DNA of 64,000 nt from Ornithinibacillus bavariensis (GTDB taxonomy: Bacteria; Bacillota; Bacilli; Bacillales; Amphibacillaceae): assembly GCF_050433565.1 (NCBI RefSeq), contig NZ_JBNPWZ010000006.1:62001-126000 (forward strand), written 5' to 3'. Positions 26,234 through 34,199 of the stretch are shown one piece after another. The notes beneath the pieces were generated by a model. The model had not been told where the DNA came from. It was given only the letters and a program-made list of their open reading frames with translations, and ran no database searches. How positions within the stretch are numbered: the first letter of the stretch is position 1; the number at the start of each line of letters is the position of its first letter. Position numbers and translations under genes: made by a program.

Positions 26234-26281
26234 GTAAAAACGATTAATACCCTCTTTAAAAAAGGTACTAACAGTTTTTAC
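26234..26281 (-). terminator. Terminator of the PadR-DUF2812 operon
   Basis: GTAAAAAC pairs with GTTTTTAC with inner pairing, followed on the minus strand by seven T. It overlaps the end of the DUF2812 gene closely. Confidence 0.75.
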
Positions 26282-26285
26282 CTTT

Positions 26286-26810
26286 TTACTTTCTTTCGAT
26301 GGACTGAACCCTTTTTCTCAACGATAAAAGGACATAAACATAGAGTACTATGACTACAGCATCTACGCCCACTATCGTATAGAAAAAAGGATAACTCTTC
26401 CATGAAGTAAAGAGACCAGTGAAGATGCCAAGCTGTGACACAAGGAAGCATAAGAAAATCGTTACATAGAAACGAATCATCCGATTAAAGGAATCTCTTA
26501 TGGATTCTTTATCAGAATATAACTTTCTAACTTCTTTATTGGATGTTTCGGTTCTAAAGTAGTGGAATGCATTTATCGCATTTGTTACATACTCCCATCC
26601 AGCATCCTTATATAGCTGTAAATAATCATCCTTCACATTCTGCTGAAAATCAATCTGATACACATAGGACTTTTCCGGATCTTCTTCAAAGGTATAACTA
26701 AACAACTGATACTTTTGAAGATGCAGTCCATTCCTCGACATCTCTGTTAACCATTCTTCTTCCTTCCCTACATCAGAACCTAAAAATAATCGAAACTTTC
26801 TTTTTGCCAT
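26286..26810 (-). CDS. DUF2812 membrane protein
   Basis: About 174 residues from ATG 26810 behind GGAGGGG; the earlier frame start has no such site. The N-terminal soluble part (KFRLFLGSDVGKEEEWLTEMS, then YVYQIDF and DAGWEYV) is the DUF2812 signature, followed by two membrane helices (about 118-137 and 145-165). DUF2812 genes usually sit next to a PadR gene, as here (one base apart). Function unknown; the pairing suggests an envelope-related role under PadR control. Confidence 0.88.
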   Translation of the reverse strand: MAKRKFRLFLGSDVGKEEEWLTEMSRNGLHLQKYQLFSYTFEEDPEKSYVYQIDFQQNVKDDYLQLYKDAGWEYVTNAINAFHYFRTETSNKEVRKLYSDKESIRDSFNRMIRFYVTIFLCFLVSQLGIFTGLFTSWKSYPFFYTIVGVDAVVIVLYVYVLLSLRKRVQSIERK

Positions 26811-26811
26811 A

Positions 26812-27147
26812 TTAATTCCCCTCCATCTGTTGAATAATTTCACTAGAATTTTCCACTAATGATTTCAAACGTTTATATTCGAGCTGTAAAACCTCTTTAC
26901 CTAATTCCGTTAGCTGATAATACTTACGACGATCATCATCCTGTACTTGTGCCTTCTCTACCACTTTTTGTTTTTCTAATTTACTTAAAGCACCATATAA
27001 GGTACCTGGTCCCATTGTCACTTCACCTTTACTAACCTCCTCTACATCCTGCATGATTGCATAGCCATGCCGCACTTCCCTTAAGGATAATAGAATATAG
27101 TAGGTCGCTTGTGAAAGAGGCAAAAATGCTTCTGGTTCTTTTCCCAT
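26812..27147 (-). CDS. PadR-family regulator of the DUF2812 operon
   Basis: 111 residues. LPLSQATYYILLSLREVRHGYAI starts the winged helix, GPGTLYGALSKLEKQKVVE is the recognition helix, and DDRRKYYQLTELGKEVL the wing. It is distinct from the other PadR (subfamily of the PadR-DUF2812 pairs). The promoter region holds two direct copies of an 11-mer with a CGATATATCG palindrome, a likely operator. Confidence 0.92.
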   Translation of the reverse strand: MGKEPEAFLPLSQATYYILLSLREVRHGYAIMQDVEEVSKGEVTMGPGTLYGALSKLEKQKVVEKAQVQDDDRRKYYQLTELGKEVLQLEYKRLKSLVENSSEIIQQMEGN

Positions 27148-27170
27148 TTTTTCACCACCATTATATCTAG

Positions 27171-27196
27171 TGTCGATATATCGTATGTCGATATAT
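27171..27196. promoter_or_regulatory. Twin operator-like repeats upstream of the second PadR gene
   Basis: TGTCGATATAT occurs at 27171-27181 and again at 27186-27196, 15 bases apart; the first is extended to the perfect palindrome CGATATATCG. A -10-like TATAAT (minus strand) lies just downstream. Confidence 0.6.
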
Positions 27197-27310
27197 TAAC
27201 ATGTAAAAAAATATATTGCAATAGCTTTTTTAAAAAAATACAAACCGAAGCGAATCAAAGACCATATTTTAAACAAAAGATTAATTATCCTGTATTCCGA
27301 GAAAGATAAA

Positions 27311-27339
27311 TTGAAGCTATATTGGTTTTTCTTTATACT
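27311..27339 (+). promoter_or_regulatory. Promoter of the ribA-ribD-HAD operon
   Basis: TTGAAG, a 17-base spacer and TATACT, 25 bases before the ribA ATG. The leader is too short to hold an FMN riboswitch and no RFN-element core was seen. Confidence 0.7.
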
Positions 27340-27363
27340 AAGGGCAATGAAAGGGGTAATAAA

Positions 27364-28119
27364 ATGGGACAAATAAATCTAGAAGCAAAAGTACTAGCCA
27401 TCTTAAAAGATAAAATACAATCCATTAAGACACCGGAAGGAGCAATCTATTTAGTCGGCCCAATTCAGCTTCCTGTTAATTTATATGGTGAAACAGTTGA
27501 GTTCAAATGGTATTGTTGGTTACATTCCGATGAGTTTACCGATGACTATCAAACCATTATTGATAACTTATCCTCACAAAATCTAGCCGAACTCCAACAA
27601 TCGAGTGTATTAGTGTACGGTGATTTTGAAAACGATGATGATGCTCTAATCCGTATGCATTCGATTTGCCACACTGGCGATATTTTTGGTAGTAAACGCT
27701 GTGACTGTGGCTTCCAATTAAGAGAATCCATGCATAAAATAGTTGAGCATGGGACTGGAGCCATTTTCTATTTGGCGAACCACGAAGGTCGCGGCATTGG
27801 ACTATTTTCCAAAGCAATGGCTTATATTTTACAGGAGAATGGCCTCGACACTGTTGAAGCAAATGAAGCACTTGGCTTTGTCAATGACTCCAGGAATTAT
27901 GATGATGCCATTCGTGTACTTAAACAGCTTCGATCAAAACCTGTAACATTAATTACAAATAATCCATTAAAGCTCGAGGCGATGAAAGAGGCGGGCTTAA
28001 CCTTAGTTGGTCGTGTTCCACTTTGGGGAGATGTCTCCGAGTATAATGAGCGTTATTTAAAAACAAAGGTTGAAAAATCAGGGCATCTTCGTGAAGAGAG
28101 GAACTGCTCTAATGACTAA
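27364..28119 (+). CDS. ribA: GTP cyclohydrolase II (stand-alone)
   Basis: 251 residues from ATG 27364 behind AAGGGG. The zinc site CHTGDIFGSKRCDCG (Cys-X10-Cys-X-Cys), the active-site HEGRGIGLFSK and the arginine-bearing DSRNYDDAIRVLKQL are intact. It turns GTP into 2,5-diamino-6-ribosylamino-4(3H)-pyrimidinone 5'-phosphate, the first riboflavin step. It lacks the DHBP-synthase domain found in the bifunctional RibBA of most Bacilli. The gene overlaps ribD by 8 bases. Confidence 0.92.
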   Translation: MGQINLEAKVLAILKDKIQSIKTPEGAIYLVGPIQLPVNLYGETVEFKWYCWLHSDEFTDDYQTIIDNLSSQNLAELQQSSVLVYGDFENDDDALIRMHSICHTGDIFGSKRCDCGFQLRESMHKIVEHGTGAIFYLANHEGRGIGLFSKAMAYILQENGLDTVEANEALGFVNDSRNYDDAIRVLKQLRSKPVTLITNNPLKLEAMKEAGLTLVGRVPLWGDVSEYNERYLKTKVEKSGHLREERNCSND

Positions 28120-29206
28120 CCATGAATTTTATATGGACTTAGCCTTACAAAATGCAATTGCCATGAAGGGGCAAACAGACCCCAATCCATTAGTCGGTGC
28201 GGTTATTATTAATGATAATCGTATTGTTGGGGTAGGTAGCCACTTAAAGGCCGGTGAGCCACATGCGGAGATTCATGCGCTAAGAATGGCGGGAGACAAA
28301 GCAAAAGGTGGAACAATCTATGTTACATTAGAGCCATGTTCCCATCATGGTAGAACGGGACCATGTGCCGAGGCAATTGTGGAAGCAGGAATAAAAAAAG
28401 TTATCATTGCAACACTAGACCCAAACCCAATTGTCGCTGGAAATGGTGTCAGAATTTTAGAGGATGCTGGTATTGAGGTAATTACTGGAATACGTGAAAA
28501 AGAATCCATTAAAATGAATGAAGTCTTTAATAAATTCATCCTGACCAAAAAACCATTTGTGACCCTCAAGGCTGGGGTGACGCTTGATGGAAAAGTGGCT
28601 ACACATACCTTCAGCAGTAAGTGGATTACTTCAGATGAGTCAAGGCAGGATGTACACCAGCTCCGAAGTGAAAACATGGCTATCCTCGTTGGAATTAACA
28701 CTGTATTAAAGGATAATCCATCACTCACTTCACGAATTCCAAATGGCAGAAATCCAATTCGTGTTATCATGGATTCTACGTTGAAAATCCCACTAGATGC
28801 AAATGTAGTAACAGATAATCAAGCTGAAACGTGGATCTTTACTAGCCAGCATTATGACAGTGTAAAAAAACAGCAGCTGGAGGAGCTTGGAATTCATATT
28901 TTTGTAACGACTAGTGAAAATTCCGTTAATCCAAATGAAGTAGTAAAGATATTAGGGGAAAAGCTTGTTTCCTCTTTATTTATCGAAGGTGGCGGCAATA
29001 TTCACGCATCCTTCTTGGAAAATAGACTAGTAGATAAGGTCGTCCTCTATTTTGCACCAAAGCTAATTGGTGGAAAGGATGCTCCTACTTTCTTAGAAGG
29101 AACAGGAATTGCCGACATGGCAGATGCTGTAGAACTAATGGATACAATGATAGAAAAAGTAGGCAGTGATTTTAAGTTTACTGGCTATCCAACCTATGGA
29201 AATTGA
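28112..29206 (+). CDS. ribD: Bifunctional riboflavin biosynthesis deaminase/reductase
   Basis: About 364 residues from ATG 28112, which lies inside the end of ribA. The N-terminal deaminase has the zinc motif HAEIHALRMAG plus TLEPCSHHGRTGPC. The C-terminal reductase starts at about residue 145 (KPFVTLKAGVTLDGKVAT) and ends with the FIEGGGNIHASFL segment. RibD deaminates and reduces the RibA product to the ribitylamino uracil phosphate. Length matches B. subtilis RibD (361). The genes ribE and ribH do not follow. Confidence 0.93.
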   Translation: MTNHEFYMDLALQNAIAMKGQTDPNPLVGAVIINDNRIVGVGSHLKAGEPHAEIHALRMAGDKAKGGTIYVTLEPCSHHGRTGPCAEAIVEAGIKKVIIATLDPNPIVAGNGVRILEDAGIEVITGIREKESIKMNEVFNKFILTKKPFVTLKAGVTLDGKVATHTFSSKWITSDESRQDVHQLRSENMAILVGINTVLKDNPSLTSRIPNGRNPIRVIMDSTLKIPLDANVVTDNQAETWIFTSQHYDSVKKQQLEELGIHIFVTTSENSVNPNEVVKILGEKLVSSLFIEGGGNIHASFLENRLVDKVVLYFAPKLIGGKDAPTFLEGTGIADMADAVELMDTMIEKVGSDFKFTGYPTYGN

Positions 29207-29214
29207 GGGATTGT

Positions 29215-29778
29215 ATGCGGTTCGGATTTGATATTGATGATACATTAATTAATCTAAGAGAACATGCCTTTCAGCTTTATAAAACAAAACTAAATAAGGA
29301 AGTACCAATAGAAGAATTTCATAAGCTTCAACGGGTAGAAATTCACGAACCATTTGGATTAAGTGAAGAAGAAGGCAATAAGATGTGGAAAAGCTCCCTA
29401 GAGGAAATTTATTTTACAGATTGTCCTGCGTTTCCGGGTGCTGTGGAAACTGTAAATAGGTTGGTGGAGCTAGGGCATGAAGTATTTTATATTACTGCTC
29501 GACCAAAAAAACATGGTGAGCGAACGAAACAGTGGATGATAGAGCAAGGATTTCCTATCCACACTGGCCATTTCTTCTATGGAATGGAAGACCATGAAAA
29601 AATTCATATTATAAAAGACTTACATCTTGATTATTATGTGGATGACAAGCCAGCAATCTTGGAAACCTTGTCCAAGGAGCCGATTAAGCTATATCTGAAG
29701 GATCAGTCCTATAATCGAGATAGTAGGTTTGATCGAATAGTGGATTGGATGGAATTTTTACCAATCATTAACGAATAA
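29215..29778 (+). CDS. HAD-superfamily 5'-nucleotidase-like phosphatase
   Basis: About 187 residues from ATG 29215, 9 bases after ribD with GAGGG upstream. HAD motif I FDIDDTLI, motif II YITARP, and motif III/IV VDDKPAI with a Lys before it. The cap insertion is small, as in the NT5C family (PF06941). Its tight coupling to ribA and ribD suggests it may remove the phosphate from the RibD product, a step that in Bacilli is done by unlinked HAD phosphatases. That role is inferred from position. Confidence 0.8.
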   Translation: MRFGFDIDDTLINLREHAFQLYKTKLNKEVPIEEFHKLQRVEIHEPFGLSEEEGNKMWKSSLEEIYFTDCPAFPGAVETVNRLVELGHEVFYITARPKKHGERTKQWMIEQGFPIHTGHFFYGMEDHEKIHIIKDLHLDYYVDDKPAILETLSKEPIKLYLKDQSYNRDSRFDRIVDWMEFLPIINE

Positions 29779-29808
29779 AGGTATTGCTGTATTAGCAATA
29801 CCTTTATT
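29774..29808. terminator. Bidirectional terminator after the rib operon
   Basis: AATAAAGGTATTGC pairs perfectly with GCAATACCTTTATT around a 7-base loop; A/T tracts on both sides serve the rib operon and the convergent MarR gene. Confidence 0.92.
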
Positions 29809-29821
29809 CATTAATATCTAA

Positions 29822-30277
29822 TTATAACTCCTGGGCGTACAAGCCTAGCCTTTTTATTTGCTCAATCACCGTCTTTTTCTCTTCCGTATCCAACCCACCC
29901 ATAATCTCACTAATTGCTTGGGCATGCTGGGGAAAAATTTCGTCCATGAGCTTTTGTCCGGATTCTGTTATTACTGCATATGTTACCCGTCGATCTGTTG
30001 GACAAGCTTTTCTAGCTAAGTATTTCTTTTCCTCTAGCTTATCCACTACATATGTAATACTGCTACTGGCAAGTAAAACCTTTTGACCAATCCGCTGAAT
30101 AGGCTGTTCCCCCTTATGATACAGTAATTCAAGTACACCAAATTCAGTCAGATTAAGGCCGTAGCTTTTTATATTTAAAACAACCTGTTTTTCAATGGCT
30201 TGAATTGCTCTTGTTAATACTACAAATAGTTTAAGTGAAAGCTCCTGGTCTTCATTAAAATGATCCGAAGCAACCAT
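29822..30277 (-). CDS. MarR-family transcriptional regulator (paralogue of 11368-11796)
   Basis: About 151 residues from ATG 30277. The winged helix runs LTEFGVLELLYHKGEQPIQRIGQ, then ASSSITYVVDKLEEKKYLARK and DRRVTYAVITESG. It shares YHKG, SITYV-DKLE and MDEIFPQH with the other MarR gene here. This group includes MhqR, a repressor of quinone-detoxifying genes. It is monocistronic; the promoter has a palindrome at the likely transcription start. Confidence 0.9.
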   Translation of the reverse strand: MVASDHFNEDQELSLKLFVVLTRAIQAIEKQVVLNIKSYGLNLTEFGVLELLYHKGEQPIQRIGQKVLLASSSITYVVDKLEEKKYLARKACPTDRRVTYAVITESGQKLMDEIFPQHAQAISEIMGGLDTEEKKTVIEQIKRLGLYAQEL

Positions 30278-30302
30278 GATTATCATTCCTTTTTATTTTT
30301 GG

Positions 30303-30324
30303 TAAATAAGTTTTATTTAGTATA
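30303..30324 (-). promoter_or_regulatory. -10 box and palindrome of the second MarR gene
   Basis: On the minus strand TATACT (30324-30319) is followed directly by the 7-3-7 palindrome TAAATAA-GTT-TTATTTA (30303-30319). The layout mirrors that at the first MarR gene, which supports autorepression. Confidence 0.5.
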
Positions 30325-30389
30325 CCGTATATTACTAGGATTTTCTATTATGATACAGAAGAAAGCGGAAGCAGTATCCATAATAAAAA

Positions 30390-30429
30390 GCACCTCCAAT
30401 TATTCGTTATGTGGAACAATTCGAGGTGC
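30390..30429 (-). terminator. Terminator of cadC-cadA
   Basis: GCACCTC pairs with GAGGTGC, with an inner stem formed by AATTGTTC and GAATAATT; on the minus strand TTTTTATTATG follows. It lies 9 bases beyond the cadA stop. Confidence 0.85.
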
Positions 30430-30437
30430 AGATTCGA

Positions 30438-32546
30438 CTAAAGAGACTTTTTCATTAATCGCATTGCATTCAATACGACGATAAGTGTTGCTCCCATGTC
30501 AGCAAATATTGCAATCCATAGGGTCAGCCACCCCGGTATTACTAGTAGCAGTGCAACTAGCTTAAGAGCAAGTGCAAATATAATGTTTTGTTTGATAATG
30601 GATAGGGTTTTACGACTTAACGATATGGTATATGGTAATTTTTCTAGATCATCTGCCATTAGTGCAATGTCTGCTGTCTCCAATGCAGCATCTGTACCAG
30701 CACCTCCCATAGCAATCCCAACATTAGCTGCGGCTAGTGCAGGTGCATCATTAATACCATCTCCTACCATCGCAACATTACCATATTTCGCTTTTAATTC
30801 TTTGATAGCAGTCAATTTGTCGTCAGGTAAAAGCTCCGCCCTTGTTTCCGTTAAACCAAGGCTTGAACTAATAGCCTCCCCAGTTAATTGATTATCCCCA
30901 GTTAACATTATCGTTTGTCTAATTCCAAGGTTATGAAGCTTTTGGATGATGGATTTACTCGTAACCCTTGCTTGGTCAGCTACTGCAATAAGAGCAATAA
31001 TTTCACTTTTCGTTCCAAGAAGCATTACCGTTTTGCCTTCTGATTGCAGTTGGTTAATTCTTTCTTTTTCTTCTCTAGAAACTGTATTATATTCTTCTAA
31101 TAATGCTAGGTTCCCAATAAGATATTCCTCATCCAGAACTTTCGCCTTTGCCCCTTTTCCAGTTATAGATATAAAGTTCTCTGCATGGTATTTATCTATA
31201 TTTGACTTGGTAGCTTTTCTAATAATTGCTGATGCAAGTGGATGCTGTGAGTATTCTTCAATCGCACTTGCAATACGTAAAATTTCTTGTTCGCTCTGAT
31301 TAGCTAGGGACACTATATCGGTAACTTCAGGTTTTCCTCTCGTAAGTGTTCCAGTTTTGTCAAAGGCTATTGCTTTCAGATGTCCAGTTTCTTCTAAATG
31401 GATACCACCCTTAATCAAAACGCCATTTCTAGCGGCATTTCCTATTGCAGTTACGATAGCGACTGGTGTCGAGACGACTAGAGCACATGGGCATCCAACA
31501 ACTAATACCGCTAAACCACTATACACCCACTCTGACCAGTCCCCACCAAGGAATAACGGAGGAATAACTGCTACAAGTAAAGCAATGGCCATTATTGCTG
31601 GGGTATAATATTTAGCAAATTTGTCGACAAATTGCTGTGAAGGAGCACGTTCTGCTTGCGCTTCTTCTACAAGATGAATTATCTTCGCAATGGTCGTATC
31701 CTCTACGCGCTTTGTAACACGAACCTCTAAGGAGCCCTCTTCATTGATGGTTCCTGCAAATACCTCATCTCCAGTTGTCTTGTGTACCGGAATGGATTCA
31801 CCAGTAATTGCTGCCTGATTAACGGAGGACTCGCCGTTAACTACCTCACCGTCCATGGCAATTTTTTGTCCGGGTTTAATTAATAAAATATCGTTAATTT
31901 GAACATCCTCTACAGCAATTTCGATTGTCTCATTACCTTTGCGAATGGTAGCCTTTTTTGGGGCAATATCCATTAAGGATGTAATGGATCGTCGTGCCTT
32001 ATCGATGGAATAGCTCTCCAGGGCTTCGCTAAGCGCAAACAAGAAAACAACGACAGCACCTTCTGCCCATTCGCCTATAATGGCTGCGCCAATTATGGCG
32101 ATTGTCATTAAGGTCTTCATATCAAATTGGAGCTTGGTTAAATTCTTTAAACCTATGATAAAGAGACTATACCCACCAATTAGGATAGCCGCCAGAAATG
32201 CCCCTATCGTAAGAGGGTGAGATTCATTTATCATAAAATAGAATATATATCCTAGCATTGTAAAGAAAAGTGAAATCATCGTTATCACATTTTCTTTCTT
32301 TTTCCAAAAGGATTGTTTAACCTCAGAAAGCTTTCTCTGCTCGGGGATAACCTTAATTCCATCAAATGCCCCTGCTTCTTCTAATTCTTCAACCGTAGCT
32401 GCCCCCTGAATGGTCAGCTTTGCAGCACCAAAGTTCAATTGTGCATCTTCAACAGAGGCAATATTTCGGACATTCTTTTCAAATTTTGCTGCACAATTAG
32501 CACAAGACAAGCCTTGTAGTCGATAGACATGTTGATTTTCCGCCAA
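30438..32546 (-). CDS. cadA: Cadmium/zinc/lead-exporting P1B-type ATPase
   Basis: About 702 residues from TTG 32546, just after the cadC stop; a GTG at 32555 is the alternative. One N-terminal metal-binding domain with GLSCANCAAK (Cys-X2-Cys), six to eight helices, the metal-transport motif CPC in VVGCPCALVVSTP (about residue 352), the phosphorylation site DKTGTLT (about 396), the HP motif EYSQHPLASAI, and hinge GDGINDAPAL. P1B-2 transporters with a CPC followed by such helices export Cd2+, Zn2+ and Pb2+. Regulated with cadC. Confidence 0.93.
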   Translation of the reverse strand: MAENQHVYRLQGLSCANCAAKFEKNVRNIASVEDAQLNFGAAKLTIQGAATVEELEEAGAFDGIKVIPEQRKLSEVKQSFWKKKENVITMISLFFTMLGYIFYFMINESHPLTIGAFLAAILIGGYSLFIIGLKNLTKLQFDMKTLMTIAIIGAAIIGEWAEGAVVVFLFALSEALESYSIDKARRSITSLMDIAPKKATIRKGNETIEIAVEDVQINDILLIKPGQKIAMDGEVVNGESSVNQAAITGESIPVHKTTGDEVFAGTINEEGSLEVRVTKRVEDTTIAKIIHLVEEAQAERAPSQQFVDKFAKYYTPAIMAIALLVAVIPPLFLGGDWSEWVYSGLAVLVVGCPCALVVSTPVAIVTAIGNAARNGVLIKGGIHLEETGHLKAIAFDKTGTLTRGKPEVTDIVSLANQSEQEILRIASAIEEYSQHPLASAIIRKATKSNIDKYHAENFISITGKGAKAKVLDEEYLIGNLALLEEYNTVSREEKERINQLQSEGKTVMLLGTKSEIIALIAVADQARVTSKSIIQKLHNLGIRQTIMLTGDNQLTGEAISSSLGLTETRAELLPDDKLTAIKELKAKYGNVAMVGDGINDAPALAAANVGIAMGGAGTDAALETADIALMADDLEKLPYTISLSRKTLSIIKQNIIFALALKLVALLLVIPGWLTLWIAIFADMGATLIVVLNAMRLMKKSL

Positions 32547-32547
32547 A

Positions 32548-32922
32548 TTATTCACCTTCTTTCGCGTGCTCCAGTGCGATGGAAACTAATTGGTAGACAT
32601 GTTCATCCTTTAGCGAATAAAATACTAGCTTTCCTTCCTTACGATATTTGGCAAGACCCATATTACGCAGTAATCGTAAATGATGAGAGGCTGTTGCAGT
32701 TGTTGAACCTATAATATTAGCAACATCACATACACAGAGTTCTTCCTCAATCGTCAATGCATATGTGATCTTTAGCCTAGTTGCATCTGATAAAGCCTTA
32801 AATATTAGCTCTACTCCTGCTACTTCTGCCACTCTAGGTTTAATACGATTAACCTTCTCCTCATCAAAGGAAAACGTTTCACAAGTATCCTTCTCTAACT
32901 TATCATTCACTGATTCTACCAT
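32548..32922 (-). CDS. cadC: ArsR/SmtB-family metal-responsive repressor CadC
   Basis: About 124 residues from ATG 32922, which follows GAGGGG; an earlier ATG at 32940 lies in the operator. The sequence follows plasmid pI258 CadC closely: N-terminal DTCETFSFDEEKVNRI (the first Cys of the alpha-3N site), ELCVCDVANIIG (the Cys pair) and the recognition helix TATASHHLRLLRNMGLA, ending YSLKDEHVYQLV. Cd2+, Pb2+ or Zn2+ binding releases it from DNA. It is co-transcribed with cadA. Confidence 0.94.
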   Translation of the reverse strand: MVESVNDKLEKDTCETFSFDEEKVNRIKPRVAEVAGVELIFKALSDATRLKITYALTIEEELCVCDVANIIGSTTATASHHLRLLRNMGLAKYRKEGKLVFYSLKDEHVYQLVSIALEHAKEGE

Positions 32923-32936
32923 TTCATACCCCTCAT

Positions 32937-32952
32937 TCAAATATTCATTTGA
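32937..32952. promoter_or_regulatory. CadC operator, proximal copy
   Basis: Perfect palindrome TCAAAT-N4-ATTTGA just before the cadC ribosome site, preceded by TATAAT on the minus strand. From memory it matches the core of the pI258 cad operator (TCAAATAAATATTTGA) at nearly all positions. Confidence 0.85.
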
Positions 32953-33000
32953 TTATAAGAATAGTATATGTGAGAAATGAAAATATTGCCAATAAAATAT

Positions 33001-33016
33001 TCAAATGAGTATTTGA
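33001..33016. promoter_or_regulatory. CadC operator-like palindrome, distal copy
   Basis: TCAAATGAGTATTTGA, the same half-sites as the proximal operator (TCAAAT, ATTTGA) with a different 4-base centre, 64 bases upstream centre to centre. Confidence 0.7.
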
Positions 33017-33380
33017 TGGAAAGCACCTGCTTAAAACTGTCTATTATATAATTATAAATAGGGGATTCTGAAAACACGCAAATCTTAAAAATCTTGATTA
33101 AATGATATTTTCTTGCGTTTGAGATAGATAGGCACATTTTTCATATCTTATTCCAAGTTCAGACCACAACGTATTTCTTTTTTGTTCAACTAAAAGAACA
33201 TTATTTTGAAATGGTGTGCTATTCTTCAATTAGTAGAGTTGCCTATTTATTTTAGCAAGAAGCATTTAAAAATGAACTTCGAAAGTGAAATTATATTATA
33301 AACTTTCTTTTCTTTTTACTGTAAACTTTCTCAAGGGAATTGACTCTTTAATAATGAAGGGTCCTTAGAAAGGAGGAGCT
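33017..33380. other. Intergenic region between cadC and a sigma-factor remnant
   Basis: AT-rich spacer, divergent from cadC. Imperfect complementarity between AAACACGCAA (near 33073) and TTGCGTTT (near 33113) may form a weak hairpin. AGGAGGAG at 33371-33378 is the ribosome site of the truncated sigma-factor gene. Confidence 0.45.
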
Positions 33381-33598
33381 ATGGATTCACGCTTTTTATT
33401 GAATATATATAATGAACAGGCGAAAATGATATATGATTATTTAAAAAAGAACGGTTGTAGTCATGAAGACGCGGAAGATATTGTTCAAGAAAGTTATAAG
33501 GTATTGTTATTTATGGTACAAAGGATGAATTAGCAGATATCATCAAAAAACCTTTCATAAAAGCTTCTTCACTAGGAGGAGTGATAGAAAATGATTAG
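33381..33598 (+). pseudogene. Truncated ECF-type RNA polymerase sigma factor
   Basis: An ATG behind AGGAGGAG begins a 50-codon frame (stop 33531-33533): MDSRFLLNIYNEQAKMIY, then HEDAEDIVQESYKVL, which is region 2.1-2.2 of ECF sigma factors. After about residue 44 the frame runs into unrelated sequence. A second open stretch in another frame (33500-33598, GTKDELADIIKKPFIKASSL) looks like the end of a different coding region, perhaps the anti-sigma gene. The simplest reading is an internal deletion that fused the start of a sigma gene to the end of its neighbour. Confidence 0.7.
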
Positions 33599-33839
33599 GG
33601 GTATTGGAAAAGTAAAAAAAATCGAATGTGTTCGTTTAATAAACGTCCTTTCTTTTTAAGTAAACCGGTGCTAATTGAATAAGGAATTAAAATCTAAAAT
33701 AAAGAAGCTTGTTAAATCTAGCTCCTTTTCTTGTGAATTATAATCTGATTTTCTTGTATTGAGAATTCCTTTGCCATTTACTTTGATATTTAGCTCGGCG
33801 CACCTCATAATGGAACACGTTATTAAAATGCATTTATTT

Positions 33840-33953
33840 TCACTTTTTACTACTCTTAGATTTACGAATAACAAATATAATTAGTATTACAGCTACAATA
33901 ATAGCAACAAGGAAACTAAAACCGACAAGTATAATTGGCATCAATATGTTAAT
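33840..33953 (-). CDS. Micro-membrane protein, about 33-38 aa
   Basis: A single hydrophobic helix, MPIILVGFSFLVAII then VAVILIIFVI, ends in a basic tail RKSKSSKK. GGAGGTG at 33966-33960 is a strong ribosome site, but the best spaced codon is an ATT at 33953; a TTG (33944) and an ATG (33941) in the same frame lie 17 and 20 bases away. The start is therefore uncertain. The composition is typical of small stress-linked membrane peptides; no family is recognised. Confidence 0.5.
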   Translation of the reverse strand: MNILMPIILVGFSFLVAIIVAVILIIFVIRKSKSSKK

Positions 33954-34199
33954 GTTGCACACCTCCAAATTTACCTTTTAGTAATTAATATACAAGATAA
34001 TAACCCGAAGTATGTACCTTCTTGGAAGGAAACACCCACTTTTAATATCCGTTTTCTCGGTTTGAATCTTCCTTGCTTGTTCTTTAAGGAAATATGGTAG
34101 TGTTAATGGTAAATTATGTTATTCAATATAATCATACTGATACAAAGCTTCAGCCCATATCTGGTCAAGACCCAACTCCACTTCGTAGTCGAGCCAATC

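Noticed and set aside
27200..27363. FMN riboswitch before ribA
   Set aside because: The leader after the predicted promoter is about 20 bases and no RFN-element core was found.
33671..33874. 67-residue frame on the minus strand
   Set aside because: It has no ribosome site or family features and overlaps the better supported micro-membrane protein in another frame.
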